64,000 nucleotides of DNA from Polynucleobacter sp. KF022 (GTDB lineage Bacteria; Pseudomonadota; Gammaproteobacteria; Burkholderiales; Burkholderiaceae). The first letter of the stretch is position 1, and every line of letters begins with the position of its first letter. A model generated the notes under the pieces. It was not told where the DNA came from. It searched no databases and saw only the letters and a list, made by a program, of their open reading frames with translations. The DNA is taken from contig NZ_AP026972.1 in the NCBI RefSeq assembly GCF_027924105.1, positions 930,001 through 994,000 of the forward strand, given 5' to 3'. This document shows, piece by piece, positions 52,903 to 61,541 of this stretch. The position numbers and the translations under genes are program-made.

Positions 52903-53778
52903 TTAGATCGATATACCCAGTTGAACCGCTTCCCAGAGCTTTAAAGCATCCACCGTCTCAGCGACATCGTGAACTCTCACAATTTTGGCGCCTCGATCTG
53001 CCGCTATAATTGCTGCTACAACGCTTGGGGCCACCCGCTCATTGGTATCTTTGCCAGTAATTTTCCCGATCATGGATTTACGAGAAATGCCTGCCAGCAC
53101 AGGTAGACCCAATGTTGAAAAATCAGCAAAGTTTGCCAACATATTAAGGTTGTGCCCTAAGCTTTTGCCAAAACCAAAGCCGGGGTCAATGGCAATGCGA
53201 TCCCTCTGAATTCCTGAGGATGCCAATACATTGACTTGATCCAGTAAGAACTTTTTTACCTCTGCGATCACATCTTTGTATTCTGGATTAAATTGCATCG
53301 TGAGAGGATCACGTTGCATATGCATCAATACAATGCCGCAGCATTCACTCTCTAAAACGGCTTCTACAGCACCAGCTTGTCTGAGTGCCCAAATATCATT
53401 GACGCAATCAACGCCAGCATGGAGCGCTTGGCGCATGGTTTCTGACTTGTAGGTATCAATCGATAGTGGGACACCGCAATCTTTGAGGGCCTCAATGACC
53501 GGCAGCACTCGATCCAACTCTTCTTGCAGTCCAACTGGTTCAGCGCCAGGCCTGGTCGATTCACCACCAATATCAATTAGATCAACTCCGTCGGCAAGCA
53601 TGCGCTCCGCTTTCGCCACTGCATCCTTGGGGGTTCGAAATTGACCACCATCTGAGAATGAATCAGGAGTGGCATTCAGAATGCCCATCACGACCGGGCG
53701 CTGACGTTTAGTAAAGTCAAAAAGAAAACGCCCACAACGCCATGTTGTGGGCAGAGATTGATGACTTTGATGTGACAT
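52903..53778 (-). CDS. folP: Dihydropteroate synthase
   Basis: Joins p-aminobenzoate to dihydropterin pyrophosphate in folate synthesis; the sulfonamide target. The 291 residues carry MGILNATPDSFSDGG (pterin loop), GGESTRPGAE, IDTYKSE, NDIWALR, DPGFGFGKS and RVHDVAE. ATG at 53778 is preferred over the TTG one codon before. The start codon lies inside a perfect 9-1-9 inverted repeat, and codons about 9-17 form a terminator-shaped hairpin. It lies 22 bases after ftsH. Confidence 0.96.
   Translation of the reverse strand: MSHQSHQSLPTTWRCGRFLFDFTKRQRPVVMGILNATPDSFSDGGQFRTPKDAVAKAERMLADGVDLIDIGGESTRPGAEPVGLQEELDRVLPVIEALKDCGVPLSIDTYKSETMRQALHAGVDCVNDIWALRQAGAVEAVLESECCGIVLMHMQRDPLTMQFNPEYKDVIAEVKKFLLDQVNVLASSGIQRDRIAIDPGFGFGKSLGHNLNMLANFADFSTLGLPVLAGISRKSMIGKITGKDTNERVAPSVVAAIIAADRGAKIVRVHDVAETVDALKLWEAVQLGISI
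53730..53752 (-). promoter_or_regulatory. Terminator-shaped hairpin inside the start of folP (possible attenuator)
   Basis: A nine-base-pair perfect stem (gcccacaac / gttgtgggc) with a five-base loop. On the minus strand it is followed directly by a T-rich run (gttttcttttt). It lies 26-48 bases into the folP reading frame. By shape it is a rho-independent terminator, placed after ftsH. Confidence 0.6.
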
Positions 53779-53783
53779 CAAAG
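53765..53783 (-). promoter_or_regulatory. Perfect inverted repeat covering the folP start codon
   Basis: CTTTGATGT-G-ACATCAAAG, nine bases each side of one central base. In mRNA it would close a hairpin holding the folP ATG (53778-53776) in its stem, which could lower initiation unless opened by ribosomes finishing ftsH. Confidence 0.6.
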
Positions 53784-53800
53784 GCTAAAGCTATTCCTAA

Positions 53801-55678
53801 TTATGCAGTTGCCGGTGCGCTGCCAGTAGCAGGGCCAGGCGTACCTGCGGAATTGCCAAATTGGGTCGCTGGTGGAGGTTTAGGTGACCGTGGCGGACGG
53901 CCTTCCATGATGTCAGTGATCTGCTCAGCATCAAGAGTCTCCCACTCAAGCAATGCTGCAACCATAGCTTCAACCTTGTCACGGTTTTGCTCTAGGATCG
54001 ATCTTGCTAAAGCGTATTGACTGTCAATTAATGTACGAATTTCTGCATCCACTTTTTGTTGAGTTAATTCAGAAACAGTCTTAGTGCTATTGCGACCAAA
54101 AATACTTTCAGATTCAGTATCAACATAAACCATCGTGCCTAAGCTATCACTCATGCCATAACGCGTAACCATGTCCCGCGCCATCTTAGTGGCACGTTCA
54201 AAGTCATTGGATGCGCCAGTACTCATGGAATTGAGAAATACCTCCTCAGCAGCACGACCACCAAACAGAATAGCCAACTCCTCCAACATGCGATCCTTAT
54301 ATAGGTTCACACGATCAAATTCAGGTAACTGCCAAGTGACGCCCAAAGCCATACCGCGAGGCATGATGGTGACCTTATGAACGGGGTCCGCTTTAGGCAA
54401 TACCTTGGCAACAACAGCGTGGCCGGACTCGTGATAAGCAGTATTGCGACGCTCTTCTTCGCGCATAACGGCAGACTTGCGCTCCGGACCCATATAAATC
54501 TTATCTTTAGCGTCTTCAAAGTCCTTCATGTCGACAGAACGTTTATTGCGACGCGCAGCAAACAATGCGGCTTCATTAACTAAGTTTGCTAAATCAGCTC
54601 CAGAGAAACCAGGGGTGCCACGAGCTAAGACAGCTGCATTCACATCCGGATCAATAGGAACCTTGCGCATGTGCACTTGCAAGATCTGCTCACGACCACG
54701 AATGTCAGGTAAGCCAACATGCACTTGACGATCGAAACGGCCAGGACGCAACAATGCTTTATCCAATACGTCCGAGCGGTTGGTAGCAGCAACTACGATC
54801 ACACCGCTATTGCTTTCAAAGCCATCCATCTCAACCAACATTTGATTCAATGTTTGTTCGCGCTCATCATTGCCACCGCCCATACCGGCGCCGCGATGAC
54901 GCCCTACCGCATCAATCTCATCAATAAAGATGATGCAAGGAGAATTTTTCTTAGCGTTTTCGAACATATCGCGTACACGAGATGCACCAACACCAACGAA
55001 CATTTCAACGAAATCAGATCCAGAAATAGAGAAGAATGGAACTTTTGCTTCGCCCGCAATAGCACGCGCTAAAAGGGTCTTACCAGTACCCGGAGGGCCT
55101 ACCAGCAATACACCATGCGGAATACGTCCACCCAGTTTTTGAAATTTCTGAGGATCTTTTAAGAAGTCAACCAACTCAAAGACTTCTTCTTTGGCTTCAT
55201 CACATCCGGCAACATCTGCAAAAGTGACTGTGTTGCTATTTTCATCAATCAAGCGAGCTTTTGATTTACCAAAAGAGAATGCTCCACCTTTGCCACCACC
55301 CTGCATTTGGCGCATCATGAAAAACCAGAAGCCAATGATTAAGAGTGTTGGTCCTAAATAGTACAAAGCCGAAACCAACATATTGGGTTCATCATCAGCT
55401 TTACCGGTAACCTGAACGCCGTATTTCATCAGATCGCCAACCATCCAGATATCACCTGGAGAGATGATGGAATATTTAGCGCCATCAGCAGGCGTCACTT
55501 GCAATGTGCGACCTTGCACATCAACGCGCTTAACTTTTCCTGCTTTTGCGTCATCCATGAATTGGGAATACGTAACCTGATTCTGGTCCTTAGGCTTATC
55601 AAACTGCTTAAAAACAGTAAAAAGCACTAAGCCCACAATGAGCCACACACCGATTTTTTGGAACATATTGCTGTTCAA
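53801..55678 (-). CDS. ftsH: FtsH membrane-bound AAA+ zinc metalloprotease
   Basis: Hexameric inner-membrane protease that degrades membrane and regulatory proteins, in other bacteria including LpxC and sigma-32. The 625 residues have a first membrane helix (about 8-22) and a second (about 103-119). They also have Walker A GPPGTGKT, Walker B IIFIDEIDAVGR, the SRH (ATNRSDVLDKALLRPGRFD) and the zinc motif HESGH. The tail is Pro/Ala-rich. The start is TTG at 55678; an ATG four codons later is possible. It is separated from rlmE by 135 bases and a terminator-like hairpin, so probably has its own promoter. Confidence 0.97.
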   Translation of the reverse strand: MNSNMFQKIGVWLIVGLVLFTVFKQFDKPKDQNQVTYSQFMDDAKAGKVKRVDVQGRTLQVTPADGAKYSIISPGDIWMVGDLMKYGVQVTGKADDEPNMLVSALYYLGPTLLIIGFWFFMMRQMQGGGKGGAFSFGKSKARLIDENSNTVTFADVAGCDEAKEEVFELVDFLKDPQKFQKLGGRIPHGVLLVGPPGTGKTLLARAIAGEAKVPFFSISGSDFVEMFVGVGASRVRDMFENAKKNSPCIIFIDEIDAVGRHRGAGMGGGNDEREQTLNQMLVEMDGFESNSGVIVVAATNRSDVLDKALLRPGRFDRQVHVGLPDIRGREQILQVHMRKVPIDPDVNAAVLARGTPGFSGADLANLVNEAALFAARRNKRSVDMKDFEDAKDKIYMGPERKSAVMREEERRNTAYHESGHAVVAKVLPKADPVHKVTIMPRGMALGVTWQLPEFDRVNLYKDRMLEELAILFGGRAAEEVFLNSMSTGASNDFERATKMARDMVTRYGMSDSLGTMVYVDTESESIFGRNSTKTVSELTQQKVDAEIRTLIDSQYALARSILEQNRDKVEAMVAALLEWETLDAEQITDIMEGRPPRSPKPPPATQFGNSAGTPGPATGSAPATA

Positions 55679-55783
55679 AATGAGTCCTTTTCTGGGTTGA
55701 ACCAGGAGTTAAAGCAAATCGCTTCCTAAGTATTTGATTCTACTACCAGCCTTTTTCAAGAGCTATTGGCATATTTATTTAAT

Positions 55784-55808
55784 AAACCCCCTATAAATTG
55801 GGGTTTTT
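55784..55808 (-). terminator. Terminator-like hairpin after rlmE
   Basis: A seven-base stem (aaacccc / ggggttt) around a nine-base loop lies just after the rlmE stop on the minus strand, followed by an AT-rich stretch (tttattaaataa). Weaker than others in the window. Confidence 0.6.
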
Positions 55809-55813
55809 AGAGC

Positions 55814-56488
55814 TTATTTTGGCTGCTTGAGGTTTCTACCCAAAAGGAATATCTCCGAAGAGCGGGCTCTTGAGGCCTTGGGCTTGCGGGAGGCCACTGT
55901 TTTAAAGACCTTTTTAAAAGACTCTACAATTTGACTATAGCCACTACCGTTAAAGCACTTAATCAATAACGCACCTTCTGGCTTCAAATGAGACACAGCA
56001 AAATCCAAGGCTATTTCAGCTAAAAAGGCCATTCTGGCGGCATCAGCCACACCAACACCTGATAAGTTGGGAGCCATATCTGATAGAACCAAATCAACCT
56101 TGCCTTGGGCGTCCTTTGGTAGTAAGGCCTCTAGGGCTGCGAGCCCCTCATCTTCACGAAAATCGCCCTGAATAAAGCTGACGTCAGCTATATCCTCCAT
56201 AGGCAAAATATCAATAGCAATAATCTGTCCATCTGGTTTGCCAGATTCAATGCTTGGATTGCTTTTACCCAATTCAGTTAGACGATTGCGAGCGTACTGA
56301 GACCAGCTCCCTGGAGCGCTCCCCAAGTCGACAATGGTCATGCCTGCTTTGATGAGGTGATCTTGCTCGTCAATTTCACTAAGCTTATAAACCGCTCTAG
56401 CGCGATAGCCCTCTTTCTGAGCCATCTTCACGTAGGGATCGGTTAGGTGATCCTGCAACCAACTTTTATTAAATTTATTCTTTGCCAC
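55814..56488 (-). CDS. rlmE: 23S rRNA 2'-O-ribose methyltransferase RlmE
   Basis: Heat-shock-associated SAM enzyme (FtsJ/RrmJ) methylating U2552 of 23S rRNA. The 224 residues have the SAM site VDLGSAPGSWSQYA and DLVLSDMAPNLSG, and a basic N-terminus (NKFNKSWLQDHLTDPYVK). The catalytic K-D-K-E set fits. The segment DGQIIAIDILPMEDI is the acidic loop after motif I. Divergent from yhbY, as in many proteobacteria. Confidence 0.95.
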   Translation of the reverse strand: MAKNKFNKSWLQDHLTDPYVKMAQKEGYRARAVYKLSEIDEQDHLIKAGMTIVDLGSAPGSWSQYARNRLTELGKSNPSIESGKPDGQIIAIDILPMEDIADVSFIQGDFREDEGLAALEALLPKDAQGKVDLVLSDMAPNLSGVGVADAARMAFLAEIALDFAVSHLKPEGALLIKCFNGSGYSQIVESFKKVFKTVASRKPKASRARSSEIFLLGRNLKQPK

Positions 56489-56614
56489 AACTTACCCACT
56501 TTCGCCTGCTATTTTCCTAGTTTCTGTCGTCTAAAGCAAAAGGAATTAAGAAAAATAGCCACAAATTAGCTGTAATAAGCCGATTTTTATAATGAATGCT
56601 CTATCATCGAGGCC

Positions 56615-57241
56615 ATGACTGCACTCATCCTTACCCCCGCACAACGTAAATCTCTCAAAGCTGACGCACATGACCTCAATCCAGTGGTGATGATCGGCGG
56701 CGATGGCTTAACTCCTGCTGTGATTAAAGAAGCAAAACTCGCCATTAATCACCATGGCCTTATCAAGATTCGTGTTTTTGGAGATGACCGTGATGCGCGT
56801 GCTGCGATTTATGAAGAGCTTTGCGATAAATTGGATGCTGCACCAGTTCAACATATCGGCAAATTGCTCGTACTTTGGAAACCAAAGGATGCTATTGATG
56901 AAGCCTTTAGCAATCTAGGTCGCTCCAGCAAGCAAACCAAAAAATCATTACAAGCACCACGCACTAAGCGCCAGCCAAATCGCACTGTCACTAAAACAGG
57001 TGTTCGTACTAGCACATCAGAACGGTCTGATCGTCGCTCTGCTTCAAATAAATCACCTTTTGAACGAGCCGCTGCTGTGAAGAAAGCAACACCGAAGAAA
57101 AGAGTTTTGCGCTCCGAAGCTGCAGAGTCAAAGATTGGCTGGTCTTCACCAGGCTATAGAAAGGCTGCTGCTGCTCCAGCACCAATTAAGAAGCGTAAAG
57201 TCCGCATGAGTAGTGCCAAGAAAAAATCTTTGGGCTCATAA
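56615..57241 (+). CDS. yhbY: YhbY-type CRM RNA-binding protein with long basic tail
   Basis: CRM-domain protein associated with pre-50S ribosomes. Residues 1-95 form the domain: LTPAQRKSLKADAHDLNPVVMIGGDGLTPAV with the GxxG-type loop, and LVLWKPK. E. coli YhbY stops at about 97 residues. Here about 113 more follow, very rich in Lys, Arg, Ser, Ala and Thr (for example KKATPKKRVLRSEAAES and RKVRMSSAKKKS), predicted disordered. TATAAT at 56588-56593 gives a short leader. The greA and rlmE neighbours match the family context. Confidence 0.92.
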   Translation: MTALILTPAQRKSLKADAHDLNPVVMIGGDGLTPAVIKEAKLAINHHGLIKIRVFGDDRDARAAIYEELCDKLDAAPVQHIGKLLVLWKPKDAIDEAFSNLGRSSKQTKKSLQAPRTKRQPNRTVTKTGVRTSTSERSDRRSASNKSPFERAAAVKKATPKKRVLRSEAAESKIGWSSPGYRKAAAAPAPIKKRKVRMSSAKKKSLGS

Positions 57242-57260
57242 GAATTCTTTTAATTGATTA

Positions 57261-57283
57261 AAAACGCCGCTAGTCGGCGTTTT
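57261..57283. terminator. Bidirectional terminator between yhbY and the DUF4149 gene
   Basis: A nine-base perfect stem (aaaacgccg / cggcgtttt) with a five-base loop and flanking A and T runs. It overlaps the last codons of the DUF4149 gene. Confidence 0.92.
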
Positions 57284-57743
57284 TTGTTGCTCGCCACACC
57301 AAGGCAATACCCAATATAGCTTGGAGCATATAGATCGCACTTGAAACACCGTGCAACCGGCTAAAAAGAACGGCATAGGTAGATTCACGGACTGATAAGC
57401 CTAAATATAGAGCTTGATCTCTTAGGGAATTCATCCAGGGAATAATGATGAATGCCGCACTAATGGCACACGCCAGCATACCCAACAATATCCAGCGTGA
57501 AACTCGATAATAGGATCGGCCAAGGCGTACAAAATGATTGGCCATCAGCATCAAAATAATACTGGTGAGAACGCTAATATAAGCAGTTGATTTAAATAAG
57601 TTGGCAGCAACCATTCCTGCCACTTGTCGATCTCCCAAGCTGGAAAAGAGAATGGGAACAACCAAGAATCCAATGGTCAATAAACCACCAACCCAGAGAC
57701 CTGCAATTAAACTAAAAATTCTCTGAGTTGCCAAAGAAAGCAT
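57270..57743 (-). CDS. DUF4149 membrane protein
   Basis: A 157-residue protein with four hydrophobic segments (about 8-34, 47-68, 81-103, 131-152) and the DUF4149 start pattern LIAGLWVGGLLTIGFLVVPILFS. Function unknown. Its ATG overlaps the greA stop by one base (TGATG), so translation is likely coupled to greA. Confidence 0.85.
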   Translation of the reverse strand: MLSLATQRIFSLIAGLWVGGLLTIGFLVVPILFSSLGDRQVAGMVAANLFKSTAYISVLTSIILMLMANHFVRLGRSYYRVSRWILLGMLACAISAAFIIIPWMNSLRDQALYLGLSVRESTYAVLFSRLHGVSSAIYMLQAILGIALVWRATKNAD

Positions 57744-58219
57744 CAGACGTAACGCACTGCCAATATTTCTACTTCACGATTGCCGCCAGGAGCCTGCACA
57801 GCAACAACATCGCCCTCTTCTTTGCTAATTAAAGCTCGGGCAATTGGAGAGCTAATAGAAATTTTGTTTAAGGCAATATCAGCCTCATCATCGCCAACAA
57901 TTTGATATGTCAGCTTAGTGCCATCTTCAAGATCTTCCAGATCAACAGTAGCGCCAAAGACCACACGACCAGAGACATCAAGAGAAGCAGGATCGATTAC
58001 CTGTGCAGCAGATAGCTTGCCCTCTAACTCTTGAATACGCCCTTCAATAAAGCCTTGCTTTTCTTTAGCGGCATCATATTCAGCATTCTCAGAAAGATCA
58101 CCTTGAGCTCTTGCCTCAGAGATGGCGATGATAACTGCTGGACGCTCAATATGCTTTAAACGGTGCAGCTCTTCTTTGAGAAGCTCTGCACCGCGTTTGG
58201 TAATTGGAATTGTGCTCAT
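57743..58219 (-). CDS. greA: Transcription elongation factor GreA
   Basis: Rescues backtracked RNA polymerase by stimulating transcript cleavage. The 158 residues have the coiled-coil N-terminus (GAELLKEELHRLKHIERPAVI). The tip acidic pair lies in LSENAEYDAAKEKQGFIEGR. The C-terminal FKBP-like domain has SPIARALISKEEGDVV. It lies 58 bases after carB, in the carA-carB-greA order shared with pseudomonads. Confidence 0.97.
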   Translation of the reverse strand: MSTIPITKRGAELLKEELHRLKHIERPAVIIAISEARAQGDLSENAEYDAAKEKQGFIEGRIQELEGKLSAAQVIDPASLDVSGRVVFGATVDLEDLEDGTKLTYQIVGDDEADIALNKISISSPIARALISKEEGDVVAVQAPGGNREVEILAVRYV

Positions 58220-58277
58220 GCTACTAACCTAACCTAAATTCTTGCGCAAAATTACGCATACAAGAGTTGATTTTAGA

Positions 58278-61200
58278 TTAAATAAGCGTCTGATGTAAGT
58301 TTTGCAATGAATAGACCTCAAGTGACTCCAACTTGCCATTTTGAGATGCCAACAAGCCGTCCATTACCGCACGTGCTGCACTAATTGTTGTGTAATAGGT
58401 CACACCGTTAGCCTGAGCGCTAGTACGAATCGATCTAGAATCCGCAATTGCAGTGCGGGTTTCATCGACAGTCGTAAATACCAGTGAAATTTCACCGTTT
58501 TTGATGAAATCCACAATATGCGGACGTCCATCCTTAACCTTATTCACAACTTTCACAGGTAAGCCGGCCGCTTCAATTGCTGCAGCCGTACCCTTGGTAG
58601 CCACCATGGGGAAGCCCAATTGATGCAATAACTTAGCAACCTCAATCGCTTTTGGTTTATCACTATCTTTTACAGTTAGAAGCACTGTGCCACTCTTTGG
58701 CAATTTAATACCTGCACCTAGCTGAGACTTAAATAAGGCTTCGCCAAAGGTTTTACCAACGCCCATGACTTCACCAGTAGAGCGCATCTCAGGCCCAAGG
58801 ATAGGATCGATACCTGGGAATTTATTAAACGGAAATACCGCTTCTTTGACTGAGAAGTATGGAGGCTTCACTTCAGCGGTAATACCCTGTTGAGCAAGAG
58901 TCTGACCCACCATACAACGAGCAGCAATCTTAGCGAGCTGCAGGCCAGTAGCTTTAGATACAAAAGGCACGGTACGAGAAGCGCGAGGATTGACCTCAAG
59001 AACGTAGATAACATCTTTGCCATCAACATTCTGAATGGCAAATTGGACGTTCATCAAGCCAACCACATTTAGGCCTTTAGCCATTGCTGCAGTTTGACGT
59101 TTGATTTCTTCTACCGTGTTGTCGGATAAAGAATATGGCGGCAAAGAACAGGCTGAGTCACCAGAGTGGACGCCGGCTTGCTCAATATGCTCCATGACAC
59201 CGCCGATGAAGACTTTTTCACCATCACTGATGCAGTCAACATCGCACTCAATCGCATCATTTAAAAAGCGATCTAATAAAACTGGAGAATCATGTGAAAC
59301 TTTAACGGCTTCACGCATATAACGCTCAAGATCGCGACCGTCATGAACAATTTCCATGGCGCGACCACCTAAAACATAAGATGGACGAACAACCAATGGA
59401 TAACCAATTTCTTCAGCAAGCTTAAGAGCCTCTTCCTCAGTACGCGCAGTGCGGTTAGGAGGTTGGCGTAAACCTAAATCTTGCAGTAATTTTTGAAAAC
59501 GTTCACGATCTTCTGCTGCATCAATCATGTCTGGTGATGTACCAATAATTGGTACTCCATTGCGCTCGAGATCTAATGCCAGTTTCAAAGGTGTTTGGCC
59601 GCCGTACTGAACAATGACACCTTTTGGCTTTTCCTTTGCAACGATTTCGAGAACATCCTCAAGTGTCAATGGCTCAAAGTACAAACGGTCGGAAGTATCG
59701 TAATCAGTAGAAACGGTTTCAGGGTTGCAATTGACCATGATGGTTTCATAACCATCGTCGCGCATTGCCAAGGCTGCGTGAACGCAGCAATAGTCGAATT
59801 CAATGCCTTGACCAATTCGGTTGGGACCACCGCCCAAAACCATAATCTTTTCTTTATTGGTAGGATTGGATTCGCATTCGCCATGCTCAGCTTCGTATGT
59901 AGAGTACAAATAAGCTGTATTGGTAGAGAACTCAGCAGCACAGGTATCCACACGTTTGTAGACTGGGACTACTTTTAAGCGGTGACGTGCAGCACGAACG
60001 GAAGCGGCATCAATTCCAAGCAGCTTTGCTAGACGACGATCAGAGAATCCTTTTTGCTTAACAAAGCGAAGCTCTGGTGCAGTCAGGCTATCTATCTTAC
60101 GCTGCTTCAGTTCGGTCTCAATGGTAATGAGCTCTTCGATTTGTTCAAGAAACCAAGGATCTACTTTAGTTTCGGAATAAATTTCATCGAGGCCCATGCC
60201 CATGCGGAATGCATCAGCTAAATACCAAATGCGATCTGGACCTGGTTCATTGATTTCATTGATGATGTCATCAAGGTCTGTAGACACTTCATCAAGACCA
60301 TCAACACCCACTTCTAAACCACGCAGCGCCTTTTGAAAAGACTCTTGGAAAGTGCGGCCAATAGCCATAACTTCACCAACAGATTTCATCTGGGTAGTTA
60401 AGCGTGAATCCGCTTGCGGGAACTTCTCAAATGCAAAGCGTGGAATCTTGGTCACTACGTAATCGATTGATGGCTCAAAGGATGCTGGTGTAGCACCGCC
60501 AGTAATATCATTCTTGAGCTCATCCAATGTATAGCCGACTGCCAATTTGGCAGCAATCTTTGCAATAGGGAAACCCGTTGCCTTTGAGGCCAAAGCTGAT
60601 GAGCGTGACACACGCGGGTTCATCTCAATGACAATCATGCGACCATCAACTGGATTAATAGAGAACTGAACATTTGATCCGCCAGTATCCACACCGATTT
60701 CACGCAAGACTGCAATCGATGCATTACGCATGATTTGATACTCTTTATCAGTCAAAGTTTGCGCAGGAGCAACGGTAATCGAATCCCCTGTGTGAACCCC
60801 CATCGGGTCCAAGTTCTCAATGGAGCAAACGATGATGCAATTGTCATTGCGATCACGCACTACTTCCATTTCAAACTCTTTCCAGCCCAAGAGTGATTCT
60901 TCAATCAAGAGCTCACGCGTTGGCGATAAATCCAAACCGCGTTTGCAAATCTCTTCAAATTCTTCACGGTTATAGGCAATACCACCACCTGATCCACCCA
61001 TGGTGAATGAAGGACGAATAACCACGGGGAAACCAGAGCTACCGGTCTCTTGTTGAATGCGTTGCTGAACTTCATGGGCTTCGTCCATCGAATGCGCGAT
61101 ACCGGATTTAGCGGAGCCAAGACCAATCTTAGTCATAGCCTCTTTAAACTTTTGACGATCTTCCGCTTTATCGATCGCTTCAGGAGAAGCTCCAATCAAT

Positions 61201-61541
61201 TCACAACCGTATTTCTCGAGTACGCCATGACGATGCAGATCCAACGCACAGTTCAGCGCAGTTTGACCGCCCATAGTTGGCAATATCGCATCCGGTTTTT
61301 CGGTGGCAATAATGCGCTCTACTACTTCCCAAGTAATCGGCTCAATGTAAGTTACGTCAGCCATCTCAGGATCAGTCATGATGGTTGCAGGATTGCTGTT
61401 TACCAATATGACTTTGTAGCCTTCGTCACGGAGCGCTTTACACGCTTGCGCGCCAGAATAGTCAAACTCACAAGCCTGACCAATTACGATCGGTCCTGCA
61501 CCAATAATCAGAATGCTCTTAATGTCGCTACGCTTAGGCAT
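58278..61541 (-). CDS. carB: Carbamoyl-phosphate synthase large subunit
   Basis: Makes carbamoyl phosphate for pyrimidine and arginine synthesis, with CarA supplying ammonia. The 1087 residues comprise two duplicated ATP-grasp halves (RPSFTMGGSGGGIAYN in the first, RPSYVLGGRAMEIV in the second), an oligomerisation region between them, and a C-terminal MGS-like allosteric domain from about 950. The start overlaps the carA stop by one base. Confidence 0.98.
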   Translation of the reverse strand: MPKRSDIKSILIIGAGPIVIGQACEFDYSGAQACKALRDEGYKVILVNSNPATIMTDPEMADVTYIEPITWEVVERIIATEKPDAILPTMGGQTALNCALDLHRHGVLEKYGCELIGASPEAIDKAEDRQKFKEAMTKIGLGSAKSGIAHSMDEAHEVQQRIQQETGSSGFPVVIRPSFTMGGSGGGIAYNREEFEEICKRGLDLSPTRELLIEESLLGWKEFEMEVVRDRNDNCIIVCSIENLDPMGVHTGDSITVAPAQTLTDKEYQIMRNASIAVLREIGVDTGGSNVQFSINPVDGRMIVIEMNPRVSRSSALASKATGFPIAKIAAKLAVGYTLDELKNDITGGATPASFEPSIDYVVTKIPRFAFEKFPQADSRLTTQMKSVGEVMAIGRTFQESFQKALRGLEVGVDGLDEVSTDLDDIINEINEPGPDRIWYLADAFRMGMGLDEIYSETKVDPWFLEQIEELITIETELKQRKIDSLTAPELRFVKQKGFSDRRLAKLLGIDAASVRAARHRLKVVPVYKRVDTCAAEFSTNTAYLYSTYEAEHGECESNPTNKEKIMVLGGGPNRIGQGIEFDYCCVHAALAMRDDGYETIMVNCNPETVSTDYDTSDRLYFEPLTLEDVLEIVAKEKPKGVIVQYGGQTPLKLALDLERNGVPIIGTSPDMIDAAEDRERFQKLLQDLGLRQPPNRTARTEEEALKLAEEIGYPLVVRPSYVLGGRAMEIVHDGRDLERYMREAVKVSHDSPVLLDRFLNDAIECDVDCISDGEKVFIGGVMEHIEQAGVHSGDSACSLPPYSLSDNTVEEIKRQTAAMAKGLNVVGLMNVQFAIQNVDGKDVIYVLEVNPRASRTVPFVSKATGLQLAKIAARCMVGQTLAQQGITAEVKPPYFSVKEAVFPFNKFPGIDPILGPEMRSTGEVMGVGKTFGEALFKSQLGAGIKLPKSGTVLLTVKDSDKPKAIEVAKLLHQLGFPMVATKGTAAAIEAAGLPVKVVNKVKDGRPHIVDFIKNGEISLVFTTVDETRTAIADSRSIRTSAQANGVTYYTTISAARAVMDGLLASQNGKLESLEVYSLQNLHQTLI

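Noticed and set aside
55740..55760. CTTGAA on the minus strand upstream of ftsH, as a possible sigma-32 -35 box
   Set aside because: No CCCCAT-like -10 box follows at 13-15 bases (GAATCAAA instead), so a heat-shock promoter is not supported.
59595..59978. 127-residue open frame antisense to carB
   Set aside because: Lies wholly inside carB on the other strand, has no ribosome site or recognisable motif; shadow frame.
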